Below are positions 1 to 9,016 of a stretch of DNA of 25,047 nucleotides, piece by piece. This DNA is from JAJRRH01 sp047638815 (GTDB lineage Bacteria > Bacteroidota > Bacteroidia > Flavobacteriales_D > JABDKJ01). The notes under the pieces were generated by a model, which had not been told where the DNA came from, made no database searches, and saw nothing but the letters and a program-made list of their open reading frames with translations. The DNA is taken from positions 1 to 25,047 of the forward strand of contig JBLIMR010000042.1 in NCBI GenBank assembly GCA_047638815.1, in the 5' to 3' direction. The position numbers and the translations under genes are program-made. Position 1 is the first letter of the stretch, and each line of letters starts with the position of its first letter.

Positions 1-220
1 TCAAAGCCATAAACATGAGGTGGCACGCACCTAGTGCATGATGGTACCTATTGTGATGCGCTCCAGGATACACCAAATGAGACAATCCCAATTGACTGAT
101 ACGCCTCAATCGCTGGAAATAAGGGTGTTCTATTAGATTGAAAATTATCTTGTATGGTATTGTAATAAAACCATAAACTGGATCGTTAAAGACTTTGCGC
201 TTGTTGATTTTATTTTGCAA
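1..220 (-). CDS. HD-domain phosphohydrolase (dNTPase-like, COG1078 type), N-terminal part, cut by window edge
   Basis: The reverse strand from 220 to 1 reads as an open frame with no stop. It contains NDPVYGFITIP, then IEHPYFQRLRRISQLGL, then HLVYPGAHHNRYHHALGA. This is the characteristic N-terminus of the HD-superfamily metal-dependent phosphohydrolases related to dGTPases; the HH in RYHHALG supplies the first metal-ligand region. Members are expected to hydrolyse nucleotides or other phosphorylated substrates in the cytoplasm, but the substrate cannot be read from this fragment. No in-frame ATG precedes the conserved block, and a TAA lies 15 codons upstream of TTG 220-218. TTG is therefore the best start, giving a short leader before NDPVYGF as is normal for the family. 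The gene is divergent from porX. The remaining part lies outside the window. Confidence 0.85.
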   Translation of the reverse strand, partial: MQNKINKRKVFNDPVYGFITIPYKIIFNLIEHPYFQRLRRISQLGLSHLVYPGAHHNRYHHALGACHLMFMAL

Positions 221-335
221 ACCGTATGAATGAAATTTATACCTTGTAAAATAAACTTAAATTTCAACACTTCGTTTAATTAAGCGTAATGAATTACGAA
301 TGTGCTGAAATGGGGGATGTAAAGCATCGCAAACA

Positions 336-367
336 GTTGCTTGACAATAAGTTACATTGTACCTTTA
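336..367 (+). promoter_or_regulatory. candidate Bacteroidota-type promoter for porX
   Basis: TACCTTTA at 360-367 matches the Bacteroidota -7 consensus TAnnTTTG except for the last base. A TTG at 337-339 lies 20 bp upstream, where the -33 TTTG element is expected. This would start transcription near 373 and leave an untranslated leader of about 120 nt before porX. A TTGACA at 341-346 is also present but is less meaningful in this phylum. The remainder of 221-493 shows no supportable gene. This is read by eye only. Confidence 0.3.
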
Positions 368-493
368 ACCTCGAGCGCAGCAAGGAAATAAAGTAAGAAT
401 AGGAACCAAGTATTTCAAGAGTGCCAATAGGCCGTTAATTCTGAGTTACCAAGTGAGACAGATCAACTTGAAATCGAAAATTTAAAAAAATAT

Positions 494-2041
494 ATGCCAA
501 CAAGACTTTTATGGGTTGATGACGAGATAGAATTACTGAAGCCACACATTTTCTTTCTTCAGGAGAAGGGATATGAGGTACACACCGTAAACAATGGAAA
601 TGATGCCATAGATATGGTGCAAGAGAGTGATTTCGATCTTGTTTTTTTAGATGAAAACATGCCTGGATTAAATGGTCTTGAGACATTGAGCAAAATCAAG
701 GAATACTCCCCCTCCCTACCTATCATTATGATTACCAAAAGTGAGGAAGAGTCAATTATGGAAGAGGCCATTGGATCCAAAATATCGGATTACTTGATCA
801 AGCCAGTGAATCCGAATCAGATTTTACTTTCGGTCAAGAAAAACATTGATCATAAACGTCTTGAAAGTGAGCGTGCTACCATCAACTACCAGCAAGAATT
901 CCGACAAATAGGCATGACACTCGGTGGTCGACTGAACGCTGAAGAGTGGAAAGAAATATATAAGAAACTTGTTTATTGGGAACTGGAATTAGAAAAAATC
1001 CAAGATGAAGGGATGTTTGAAATCCTTCAAATGCAAAAGAAAGAGGCCAATCAGCAGTTCTGTAAGTTTTTTGAAAACAACTATAAAGATTGGTTAAACA
1101 ACAAAACAGAAGACACGCCATTGCTTTCTCATAAGTTGATGGATAAAAAAGTATTTCCACAATTGGACAAAGAGCCATTGTTTTTCATAGTCATCGATAA
1201 TCTCAGATACGATCAGTGGAAAATATTAAGACCATTACTTTTTGATTATTTCAGGGTTGAAGAAGAGGAGCTGTACTATAGTATCATTCCGACTGCAACA
1301 CAATACGCTCGTAATGCTATCTTCTCCGGTTTATTACCAAGTGAAATGGAAAGAAGACATCCAGACCTTTGGAAAAATGATGAAGATGAAGGCGGGAAGA
1401 ATATGTTCGAAAAAGAATTTCTTGCAAGCAACATCAAAAGACAAGGCCTGGATATAAAATATTCTTACAACAAAATTACAACGCAACAAGCTGGTAGAAA
1501 ACTCAATGATAATTTCGCCAACCTTCTGCAGAATGATTTGAATGCAATCGTATACAACTTTGTGGATATGCTTTCTCATGCGAGAACGGATATGAAAATG
1601 ATCAAGGAATTGGCCGATGATGAATCAGCGTACAGATCCCTAACGAAATCTTGGTTTGAACATTCTTCTTTGAAAGAAATGTTGATTAAGATTTCAGAAA
1701 CAGGCGCGAAGGTTATTATTACCACGGATCACGGTACAACCAGAGTGAACGATCCTGTAAAGATTGTTGGAACAAAAGACACCAATACCAATCTTAGATA
1801 TAAGCGTGGTAAAAACATGGACTTTAATCCTAAAGATGTTTTTGAAGTTAAAAATCCTAAGGAGTACTTTTTACCCCAACAACATGTAAGCACGAAATTT
1901 GTATTTACAAGAGAAGATACTTTTTTCGCCTATCCGAATAACTACAATTATTACGTTCAGCATTTCCGAGACTCCTTCCAACATGGTGGGATATCTATTG
2001 ACGAGATATTGATTCCGGTTGTTCTATTGAAGAAGAAGTGA
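494..2041 (+). CDS. porX: PorX: response regulator with PglZ phosphatase-like output domain, T9SS regulator
   Basis: Residues 1-120 are a CheY-like receiver domain with the acidic pair D9/D10, phospho-acceptor D53 (FLDENMPG), T81 and K103. A helical linker follows. Residues from about 225 to 515 form a PglZ (alkaline-phosphatase-superfamily) domain with metal/active-site motifs VIDN (D235), IPTATQ (T267/T269), NFVDMLSH (D358, H362), TDHG (D412, H413) and QHGG (H497). This REC-PglZ architecture and 515-residue length fit PorX, the two-component partner of the kinase PorY and regulator of T9SS genes in Porphyromonas and Flavobacterium. The family binds zinc and hydrolyses phosphodiester bonds in cyclic and linear oligonucleotides. 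The ATG follows an A-rich stretch, as is common in this phylum. No porY lies beside it. A 7-bp-periodic purine-rich array follows the TGA. Confidence 0.93.
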   Translation: MPTRLLWVDDEIELLKPHIFFLQEKGYEVHTVNNGNDAIDMVQESDFDLVFLDENMPGLNGLETLSKIKEYSPSLPIIMITKSEEESIMEEAIGSKISDYLIKPVNPNQILLSVKKNIDHKRLESERATINYQQEFRQIGMTLGGRLNAEEWKEIYKKLVYWELELEKIQDEGMFEILQMQKKEANQQFCKFFENNYKDWLNNKTEDTPLLSHKLMDKKVFPQLDKEPLFFIVIDNLRYDQWKILRPLLFDYFRVEEEELYYSIIPTATQYARNAIFSGLLPSEMERRHPDLWKNDEDEGGKNMFEKEFLASNIKRQGLDIKYSYNKITTQQAGRKLNDNFANLLQNDLNAIVYNFVDMLSHARTDMKMIKELADDESAYRSLTKSWFEHSSLKEMLIKISETGAKVIITTDHGTTRVNDPVKIVGTKDTNTNLRYKRGKNMDFNPKDVFEVKNPKEYFLPQQHVSTKFVFTREDTFFAYPNNYNYYVQHFRDSFQHGGISIDEILIPVVLLKKK

Positions 2042-2044
2042 TGA

Positions 2045-2121
2045 GAAGTTAGTGAAAAACTAAAAGTGGAAAGGGAAAAGGTTAAAGGAGTAAAAAGTTG
2101 GAAGTTGGAAGAAAGATCAAA
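2045..2121 (+). repeat. degenerate 7-bp-period array 3' of porX
   Basis: Starting 3 bp after the porX stop, the sequence splits into eleven consecutive heptads: gaagtta, gtgaaaa, actaaaa, gtggaaa, gggaaaa, ggttaaa, ggagtaa, aaagttg, gaagttg, gaagaaa, gatcaaa. G is favoured at position 1 and A at the last positions. The strand is almost purely purine with scattered T. No coding sequence or hairpin explains it. Similar 7-bp arrays occur at 5278-5385, 20445-20500 and 24667-24694. Confidence 0.65.
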
Positions 2122-2215
2122 AATCATTCGTAGCCATGTAATTTCAACATATTAATACTCTTAAACCTTTCATCATTAAGGATTTTCTTATTATTTTTAA
2201 TCAAAATATAATCTG

Positions 2216-2890
2216 ATGAAGTACTTTCTCTTTTTTTTAATACTCATCTTGAGTCTCGTTTACAACAACAATGTTATCGCTCAATATAACGTTGGTGTTA
2301 GTGCAGGAATGACAAAATCTTGGGAAAATTATGGTGAAGTTGAAACTCCCGAAGATGCCGAATTACATATTTATGGGAAGTATGTAACCTTTAGGGCATA
2401 CAAAGAGCTTAATAGGAACTTTCAAATAGGTCTAGAACCAAGCGTGACACAAAAAGGTGCACGATGTGAGCCAGGCTTTTTCGTCTTTAATTCAGATACT
2501 TATTTGTATCTCAATTATATAGACTTGCCCGTTATAGTAAAATATGACCTGTCTATATTTCAGGAAGTAATATCAATTCAAAGTAAATTGGGCTATGGGC
2601 CTTCATTCCTAAGAAAGGCCTTTCGTGGCGTATTATTATCAGATGGCGATCAGAATATTGGAGATTTGGAATTAAATGAAGTACCTCTGAGTAAACCATT
2701 TAGCGAAAAAGGTGAATTTGCACGATTTGAACATAGCCTGTTTTCTGGAATAGCTTTTGGTGTTAACTTCGGTAAAAATAAAATTATCCTTGAGGCCGAT
2801 TATATATATGGATTATCAAATGTCAATAGACTCACAACTTCGAAAAGCAGAACCATAAAGTGGGGTCTCGGTTACAACTATCAATTTTAA
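2216..2890 (+). CDS. small outer-membrane beta-barrel protein (PorT / OMP_b-brl family-like)
   Basis: 224 residues. The N-terminus is a cleavable signal peptide: a short basic start, a hydrophobic core over residues 4-20, and a likely cut after VIAQ near residue 23. The mature part alternates short amphipathic strands with turns (YNVGVSAGM, FQIGLEPSV, YLNYIDLPVIVKYDL, QSKLGYGPSF, LFSGIAFGVNFG, IILEADYIYGL). It ends in the aromatic terminal residue of GLGYNYQF, the usual signature for outer-membrane insertion. Small barrels of this type are abundant in Bacteroidota and rarely have a defined substrate. The phrase YIDLPVIVKY is typical of the PorT-like barrels. The gene meets the flippase gene tail to tail with 5 bp between stops. 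Specific function is unknown. Confidence 0.8.
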   Translation: MKYFLFFLILILSLVYNNNVIAQYNVGVSAGMTKSWENYGEVETPEDAELHIYGKYVTFRAYKELNRNFQIGLEPSVTQKGARCEPGFFVFNSDTYLYLNYIDLPVIVKYDLSIFQEVISIQSKLGYGPSFLRKAFRGVLLSDGDQNIGDLELNEVPLSKPFSEKGEFARFEHSLFSGIAFGVNFGKNKIILEADYIYGLSNVNRLTTSKSRTIKWGLGYNYQF

Positions 2891-2895
2891 CACTA

Positions 2896-4413
2896 TTACT
2901 TCCCGACCTGTTTAGATTTCTCTAGCCCAATTAAATCTAACCTCCTCTGTAGGGTAAAAGCTCCAAAACTAAATCCCGCAAGAAGTAAAAATGCCAAAGT
3001 ATATCTCCAAGGTCCTAGGTCATCTTTGATCATATCAAAGCCAAAATAAATAAGGACCGTGGTGACAATGTATAGAAATATTCTTTTCAGATCATAGGGT
3101 ACTTTGTAGAATTTTTGTCCCAAAAAATAGCTGATTAAAAGCATGGTTCCGTAGGTAGTGAACGTTACCCATGCACAGGCCACATATCCATATTGAGGGA
3201 TAAAAATATAGTTGAGTACCAATGTGATCATGGCACCAAAAATTGCCAGGTATGAACCATAATGCGTTTTATCTGTGAGCTTGTACCAAAAGGAAATGTT
3301 GTAATAAAGCCCTTGAAAAATGTTTGCCATCAATAGGACTGGTAGTATAACCAGTCCTTCCCAATAGGCATTGTTTCTAATAAAAATCGGATTAATAAAG
3401 TCTATGAATAGAGTGACCATAAGGAATATGGAGCATACAACAATCAAGAACCAATTCATGATTTGTGCATACTGATCTTTGGCATCAACATCCTTGTTTT
3501 TATTGAAATAAAAAGGATCTGCCGCATAGCGAAAAGCTTGAATGAATAGGATAATGATGATCGATAATTTATAGTTCGCTCCATAAATTCCTACTTGCCG
3601 CAATGCTTCCGCCTCACCAGAGGTATTATACAACATTCGCTTCAACATTATTCTATCAAAGTTTTCGTTGATGTAAAATCCAATTCCAACGATCAAAAGT
3701 GGAAGCGCATATTTCATCATTTCTTTAAAAATGCTAAAATCAAACCCCTTGAAACTTTTTGCAACAGATGGCGCCAAGAGAAGGAATTTAAAAATACTCG
3801 AAATCAAATTCGCAATAAATACGTAGCCAACCCCTATCGCAGGATTGTATACCAAGTCAATCAGGGCATTGCTATCTCCAGCATGATACTTGGGTAAGCA
3901 ATATGCAAGGAAAAATAAATTCAAGGCAATGTTGACAAGCACGGAACCTAAGTTAATCAGAGCAAATCGGAGTGGTTTGTCTTCTAGTCGAAGTTTTGCC
4001 ATGGGTATGGCTGAAAGGGCATCTAAACCAACGATAATGGCAAACCACAAGACATATTCACTATGGTCTGGGTACTTGAGAAATTCCGCTATTGATTGCT
4101 GGAATACAGCGCATAGGACAATGAAAACAGAGGATGTCACCAAAATGCTTCGCAAAACAGTTGCAATGACAATCTTCTTTTTATCTGGCAACTTGGTGGC
4201 ATATCGAAAGAGGGAAGTCTCCATCCCATATGTTAAGAAGATCACTAAGAAAGCCACATAAGAATACATCTCCGTGATGACACCATACTGCTCAACACTA
4301 AAAACTTCTTTGGTAGTATATAGAGGCGTCAAAAGATAATTGAGCAATCGTCCAACGATACTACTCAATCCATACAAAACCGTTTGCCCCGCTAGTTTTC
4401 TAATGGCACTCAT
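2896..4413 (-). CDS. polysaccharide flippase, Wzx/MATE-like (oligosaccharide flippase family)
   Basis: 505 residues, almost entirely hydrophobic segments separated by short charged loops, consistent with about 14 transmembrane helices. The N-terminus (IRKLAGQTVLYGLSSIVGRLLNYLLTPLYT) is the characteristic opening of Bacteroidota polysaccharide-biosynthesis membrane proteins of the MOP superfamily, which move undecaprenyl-linked oligosaccharides across the inner membrane. The length is normal for the family. The ATG at 4413 is clear. It lies 54 bp downstream of the crotonase gene on the same strand and is probably cotranscribed. No glycosyltransferases are nearby, so the glycan is unknown. Confidence 0.88.
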   Translation of the reverse strand: MSAIRKLAGQTVLYGLSSIVGRLLNYLLTPLYTTKEVFSVEQYGVITEMYSYVAFLVIFLTYGMETSLFRYATKLPDKKKIVIATVLRSILVTSSVFIVLCAVFQQSIAEFLKYPDHSEYVLWFAIIVGLDALSAIPMAKLRLEDKPLRFALINLGSVLVNIALNLFFLAYCLPKYHAGDSNALIDLVYNPAIGVGYVFIANLISSIFKFLLLAPSVAKSFKGFDFSIFKEMMKYALPLLIVGIGFYINENFDRIMLKRMLYNTSGEAEALRQVGIYGANYKLSIIIILFIQAFRYAADPFYFNKNKDVDAKDQYAQIMNWFLIVVCSIFLMVTLFIDFINPIFIRNNAYWEGLVILPVLLMANIFQGLYYNISFWYKLTDKTHYGSYLAIFGAMITLVLNYIFIPQYGYVACAWVTFTTYGTMLLISYFLGQKFYKVPYDLKRIFLYIVTTVLIYFGFDMIKDDLGPWRYTLAFLLLAGFSFGAFTLQRRLDLIGLEKSKQVGK

Positions 4414-4467
4414 GGCTTGAGGTTATGTGGCTTATCTACTACTGACAAATTGTAAATTTTCTTGAGT

Positions 4468-5241
4468 CTAGAATGTTGCTTTTCTTTTTTCCATGAAGGC
4501 GGTTGTTCCTTCTACAAATTCTGGTGTTCCAAAACAGTTTCCGAACTCTTCGATTTCTTTCTCAAATCCATTCACACCACTTTTATAACCTGCATTCACA
4601 GCTCTTATTGCGGCACCGATAGCATTTGGTGAATTGAAGGATATTTTCTTAGCTATTTTTTCTGCCAAGGGCATTAGTTCTTCTCCCGGAACGACATGAT
4701 TTATAAGACCCCACTTCTCCCCTTCTGCTGCGGTCAACATTCCCGCTGTCGTTATCATCTCTAAGGCTTTTCCTTTGCCTATCATTTGAGCGAGTCTTTG
4801 CGTACCTCCGTATCCTGGAATCACACCCAATGAAACCTCAGGCAAACCCATTCTAGCGTTCTCAGAAGCAACTCTAATGTGACATGACAATGCCAATTCC
4901 AATCCACCACCTAAAGCAAATCCATTAACCGCTGCGATTACAGGAGTCGTCATTGCTTCTATTTTATCAAACAACAGTTTTTGACCTTCAGCCGCCAATT
5001 GCATTCCTTCCTTGTTGCCAAAAGAAGCGAACTCTTTGATGTCAGCGCCAGCAACAAATGCCTTACCACCACTACCCGTAAGAATTACCGCTCTTATTGA
5101 TGCATCATCATTCAAATCTGTAAAACAATGGCTCAATTCCTCAATCGTCTCCTTATTCAACGCATTCAGTTGATTAGGTCTATTGATCGTAATCTTAGCT
5201 GTTTTACCTTCTTTCTCTAGTAAAATATTGTTGTAACCCAT
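4468..5241 (-). CDS. enoyl-CoA hydratase / 3-hydroxybutyryl-CoA dehydratase (crotonase family)
   Basis: 257 residues, the usual length of a single-domain crotonase. The CoA/oxyanion-hole motif AFVAGADIKEF lies around residues 61-71, and the second oxyanion segment ALGGGLELALSCHI around 109-121. Both catalytic glutamates are present, E115 (GGGLELA) and E135 (MGLPEVSLG), followed by the typical GVIPGYGGTQRL. The enzyme should hydrate trans-2-enoyl-CoA to 3-hydroxyacyl-CoA in the cytoplasm. The small size and sequence favour a short-chain (crotonyl-CoA) substrate, but this is inference. The start is ATG 5241. The upstream region toward the histidine kinase is filled by 7-bp-periodic repeats. Confidence 0.9.
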   Translation of the reverse strand: MGYNNILLEKEGKTAKITINRPNQLNALNKETIEELSHCFTDLNDDASIRAVILTGSGGKAFVAGADIKEFASFGNKEGMQLAAEGQKLLFDKIEAMTTPVIAAVNGFALGGGLELALSCHIRVASENARMGLPEVSLGVIPGYGGTQRLAQMIGKGKALEMITTAGMLTAAEGEKWGLINHVVPGEELMPLAEKIAKKISFNSPNAIGAAIRAVNAGYKSGVNGFEKEIEEFGNCFGTPEFVEGTTAFMEKRKATF

Positions 5242-5277
5242 TCCTTAATTTTTGATAGTGTGAAGTTAAAGGAATTG

Positions 5278-5385
5278 ATTGATGAGTGATGATTGTTGAT
5301 TGCTGATTTTTGAAGGTGGAGTTGTTCGGATAAATACGCAACACCCAATTCACGATTCGTAATTCGTAATTCGTAATTCGTAATT
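5278..5385 (-). repeat. 7-bp-period array between histidine kinase and crotonase genes (ATTCGTA x4 plus degenerate units)
   Basis: Read on the + strand, 5355-5382 is four perfect copies of ATTCGTA, preceded by ATTCACG at 5348-5354. In exactly the same register, 5278-5312 reads ATTGATG, AGTGATG, ATTGTTG, ATTGCTG, ATTTTTG. The five heptads in between are diverged. The array touches the TAA stop of the histidine kinase (5386-5384). It has no coding potential and no spacer structure. Confidence 0.85.
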
Positions 5386-8300
5386 AATTTGCTTTATCCA
5401 GAGAAACAAAAAACGATGATCCTAATCCGAGTTTTGTGGTAAACCATACTTTACCACCCGTATTCTCCACAATGCTTTGGACCATGGCCAAACCTAGCCC
5501 AGTACCTGTAGATTTGGTTGTGAAGTTTGGAACAAATATTTTATCCTTCTTATCATCAGAAATTCCTATACCATTGTCTTTGACCACCACGATATATTGA
5601 TGTCCTTTTAGACTTAATGCAATGGTAATTTGTCCCTCCTCATTTTCTGGTATACTTTGAATTGCATTCTTTATCAGGTTATTAAAAACACGAGTGATTT
5701 GATCCTTGTCCGCATAAATATATTGTGGTCCTGCTAATTCATTTTCAAAAGTTAAAACAGCATCTGCAACATTTTCAGAAAACAATGCAATAACCTGCTC
5801 CAGAATACTTCGAAGATCTATCTCCTGAGATTGAGCCGCTGGCATCTTCGCAAAATCACTAAATGCCGTGGCAATTGAAGACAATGTATCAATCTGTTCA
5901 ATCAGTGTAACGGTCGATCTATTGAATCGATCTTCCCAATCTTCTGATTTATCTTTCCACGCTCTTTGCAGATACTGAATGCTAAGCTTCATTGGCGTCA
6001 ATGGATTCTTTATTTCATGTGCCACTTGTTTTGCCATCTCTCTCCAAGCCATTTCTCTTTCACTCTTAGCTAGCTCTTCCGCTTTTTCTCTTAGCTCATC
6101 CAACTTGTCATTGTATGCATTAACCAAAGTGCCTATTTCATCTTTTCCAGTATAACTAATTGGACGATTCGTAGAATCCAGGCTTATCTCTGACAAGTTA
6201 TCCTGTATGGTTTTCAATGGACTTGTTATTAGCCTAGAAACGAATAATGCCCCAAACGCGGAGAGTATAAAGAGAATCACAAGCATATTAATGATGGCCA
6301 CCACGAAGGCCGAAAGCTCTTGTTCCAGTTCAGCTTGCTTGGCGAAATACGGTAAATTTAGATAGGCTAATACTTCGAAATCCTTTCCGTAAAAAGGAAC
6401 ATATGAAGACAAATAATTTAATTTACCAATGGTTTCATTTTGTGTAAAACGACTATTCTTTTGATATGCCAAAGAATAGAAAGCTTCGGGATGCATTCTT
6501 GTACTGATAATTCCGTTGTCAAACAATTGTGGTCTCGAAGTGGCTCTTAAATGACCATCCAATGCATAGATATTGATGTCAGTGAAAAACACATTCGAAA
6601 ACTTAGTTAGGTACTTTGCTATTTTTTCATCATCATCAATCGCATTTTCTTTTTCCAGCTTATGACTGAGTTCTATCAAAACAGAAGATACTTTTTCCCT
6701 TAATAAATTTTCATTTTTCGCTTTGTTCTGAGAGACAATATAATAATAGGCTCCGAATCCAAAAAAGAGTAGTGAAATAAGTACGATACTAATCACTAGC
6801 GTTTGAATTTTCACCTGAAGGCTGAAAACAGTAGCTGTCGAGAAATCCTCTGCCTTTTCCAATAAAATGAAGACAACGAACATCAAACCAAATATGGAAT
6901 ATAGGTAGGTGAAATCCGTTATTTTATTCAACCACGAATCTTTCGCTTTCGATATAACAAAGGTATAGGGCTCCTTTTCAACTGCATAGTGCAAATATCC
7001 TGACTTGGTATACAGGCTATCTCGAACGCCATGTGTTTCCGCATTTCTATCAATCAAAAAAGGGAAAGATCCTTTTTGTGAGATCAATTTTTCATCGAGA
7101 TAACGTGCTACAGAATAATCTGAAAAGTCCTTAGTGAACGTATTGCCCTTTATGAGCAGCTCCGGAAATCCAAGTTCTTCCGTGACAAATTTATACTCAA
7201 ATTCCAGATAGTAATCATATCTCTCCTCAATGGAAGTATCCTCAACTGGCACATATACCATGTATGACAAATGCCGATCCTCAGGATTCACCATATGTAA
7301 TCCTTCAGGGGTTGAGTAACTGGCATCCATAATAGATCTGTCCAATTCCCTTTTGGTCTTTCCTAAAAGATTGGATGAACTATAAATAGACGTTCCTAAA
7401 CTATCGAATAGGTAGGTATTGATTTCATAACGATTCCAGTAGCCTTTGAAATATTTATCAATGAGTTTGCTAGATTGATTATTGGAACCTTTTGCAATCT
7501 TTTGGATTGCAGAAAAAAGCTCCGTGTCATTCCGCATGTTTTTCTCAATATCCAAGTACAAATTCTCCGCAACAATGTCGTTGTTGATTGATATCTTATC
7601 TGAAAGAATCACTAGCTTCTTCTTAGTCTTTATTTCCGAATATTTTTCAAACATATAGGAACCATAAAGCGTCAGTATCACCAAGAGAAGTATTCGCACA
7701 GACAATCTATTCTCCTTATTTTTTTCCAATAGAATGACCACCAATAGAAATATCCCAGGCCATAAAATCATAATCCAATCTACGGTTCCTTGCCACCAAC
7801 TAAAGATTATATATAATACAAATATGAGTCCAAAGACTTGATAGTTTTTGATGCGAGTTTCGGTTTTAGTAAAAAACTCATTCACACTTAAGCCCAGATA
7901 ATATATGCCGAAAAGAAGAAATCCAACAACGATGATTGCTAGAATACTAAATGGAGATAGATTAAAGAAATTATTGATATTGAAGGATATATTAGAGTCC
8001 TCAACCAATCCTCTAAAGAGTCTATTTACTACAAATCCAAATGAAAAATAAAGCGACAAATTGATAAACAAACCATAAAGGTGCTCTCTCGCGCTCAAGT
8101 ACTCAGCTTTGAGACAAACCCACTTCCATATGACCTGAGCACCTACAAATACGATCATTGCGGTAATGAAAAAATCTCCTAGGGAAGGAAACAAATTCGA
8201 TGACGCGTATATTTCTGGGTTAAAGAGTGCTAATTCATCAAATTGGAATATGAATTGAAGCTTATAGAGTAGAAAACGTAAGCCTATTAAAACCAATACA

Positions 8301-9016
8301 AACAACGGAATGTAAAGTAATGAGTAATCTTTAATCCTAGTTTTTCTAATTAAGCCTTGAACTAAGAATAAAAAAGCCAAAACGAATAAAATAAGACTGG
8401 CATATTCCCAAAAATGATTGTCATGTTTTGTTTTGGAATCCGTGATGTAAAATAGACTCTTATCACCGAGATGTATAGTTTGAGAATTTTCTTCGGCCTG
8501 AAGCGTAATTTCTGGATTTGTACGCAAGTTGAACGCTGGCGCAAAAGAATTTTGAAGATAGTTGTTCTCATATGCAAATTGGTTTTTAATCAATGCGACA
8601 GCATATAAATCAAGCCCATTACTTTTTTCATACCTTACCAGATAGTAACCGTTATTAAGCAACAAACATTGTTGTTCGGCAATTACTTGACTCAGTTTTT
8701 GAATATTCCCAACGCTATGATCCGACCAAGCAATTAGCCGTTCTTGATCAAAGGCAAAGAGGTCATATTCCCTATCCTCCACATTGCTGAAACTTCCAAA
8801 CAGATCTTCTCTTGGTATCGATGACGTTTCATTCAAAATGACAGCCATCTCTTCATCCATCGATTGCAAGGTGTCTGAGATTTCGGAAGCCGCGTCTCTA
8901 TCCTTTATTTGCTTTGTATATACCCATATCGCCATTGCAAATATGCCCAGCAGTAGTGCCGTAAAAAGATACCTATTGGTCTTTGATGGTTTGGATGAAG
9001 TCAGTTCTTCGTTCAA
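5384..9016 (-). CDS. large orphan multi-pass sensor histidine kinase, NtrY-like core
   Basis: 1210 residues. The order is: TM near 16-35; extracytoplasmic region about 36-203; a bundle of roughly eight TM helices between 204 and 455; a second extracytoplasmic domain about 456-700; two TMs near 701-719 and 737-760; a third Cache-like sensor region about 761-900; TM near 903-926; HAMP about 927-980; and a short coiled segment. The kinase core has H1000 in AHEIKNPLTP, N box NNLIKNAIQ (about 1112-1120), G1 DNGIGI (1147-1152) and G2 TGTGLGLAM (1170-1178). All catalytic motifs are intact. The phrase AWREMAKQVAHEIKNPLTPMKLSIQYLQRA is typical of NtrY-type kinases. No response regulator is adjacent. 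The frame opens with TTG 9016 because a stop lies five codons upstream and no ATG precedes the first TM. The ligand is unknown. Confidence 0.9.
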   Translation of the reverse strand: MNEELTSSKPSKTNRYLFTALLLGIFAMAIWVYTKQIKDRDAASEISDTLQSMDEEMAVILNETSSIPREDLFGSFSNVEDREYDLFAFDQERLIAWSDHSVGNIQKLSQVIAEQQCLLLNNGYYLVRYEKSNGLDLYAVALIKNQFAYENNYLQNSFAPAFNLRTNPEITLQAEENSQTIHLGDKSLFYITDSKTKHDNHFWEYASLILFVLAFLFLVQGLIRKTRIKDYSLLYIPLFVLVLIGLRFLLYKLQFIFQFDELALFNPEIYASSNLFPSLGDFFITAMIVFVGAQVIWKWVCLKAEYLSAREHLYGLFINLSLYFSFGFVVNRLFRGLVEDSNISFNINNFFNLSPFSILAIIVVGFLLFGIYYLGLSVNEFFTKTETRIKNYQVFGLIFVLYIIFSWWQGTVDWIMILWPGIFLLVVILLEKNKENRLSVRILLLVILTLYGSYMFEKYSEIKTKKKLVILSDKISINNDIVAENLYLDIEKNMRNDTELFSAIQKIAKGSNNQSSKLIDKYFKGYWNRYEINTYLFDSLGTSIYSSSNLLGKTKRELDRSIMDASYSTPEGLHMVNPEDRHLSYMVYVPVEDTSIEERYDYYLEFEYKFVTEELGFPELLIKGNTFTKDFSDYSVARYLDEKLISQKGSFPFLIDRNAETHGVRDSLYTKSGYLHYAVEKEPYTFVISKAKDSWLNKITDFTYLYSIFGLMFVVFILLEKAEDFSTATVFSLQVKIQTLVISIVLISLLFFGFGAYYYIVSQNKAKNENLLREKVSSVLIELSHKLEKENAIDDDEKIAKYLTKFSNVFFTDINIYALDGHLRATSRPQLFDNGIISTRMHPEAFYSLAYQKNSRFTQNETIGKLNYLSSYVPFYGKDFEVLAYLNLPYFAKQAELEQELSAFVVAIINMLVILFILSAFGALFVSRLITSPLKTIQDNLSEISLDSTNRPISYTGKDEIGTLVNAYNDKLDELREKAEELAKSEREMAWREMAKQVAHEIKNPLTPMKLSIQYLQRAWKDKSEDWEDRFNRSTVTLIEQIDTLSSIATAFSDFAKMPAAQSQEIDLRSILEQVIALFSENVADAVLTFENELAGPQYIYADKDQITRVFNNLIKNAIQSIPENEEGQITIALSLKGHQYIVVVKDNGIGISDDKKDKIFVPNFTTKSTGTGLGLAMVQSIVENTGGKVWFTTKLGLGSSFFVSLDKAN

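Noticed and set aside
286..396. Short + strand frame ATGAATTACGAATGTGCT... ending in TAA in the HD-porX gap
   Set aside because: About 36 codons, no recognisable pattern, no terminator, and it overlaps the candidate porX promoter. Not enough to call a gene.
2188..2199. TATTTTTA as promoter of the beta-barrel gene
   Set aside because: The last consensus base is wrong and there is no -33 TTTG at the right distance; the AT-rich context makes it uninformative.
5278..5385. Heptad arrays as a CRISPR array
   Set aside because: The unit is 7 bp with no spacers and no cas genes nearby.
5384..9016. Histidine kinase as PorY, partner of PorX
   Set aside because: The core is NtrY-like with a very large multi-sensor front, and it is several genes away from porX. 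No sequence feature of PorY is evident.
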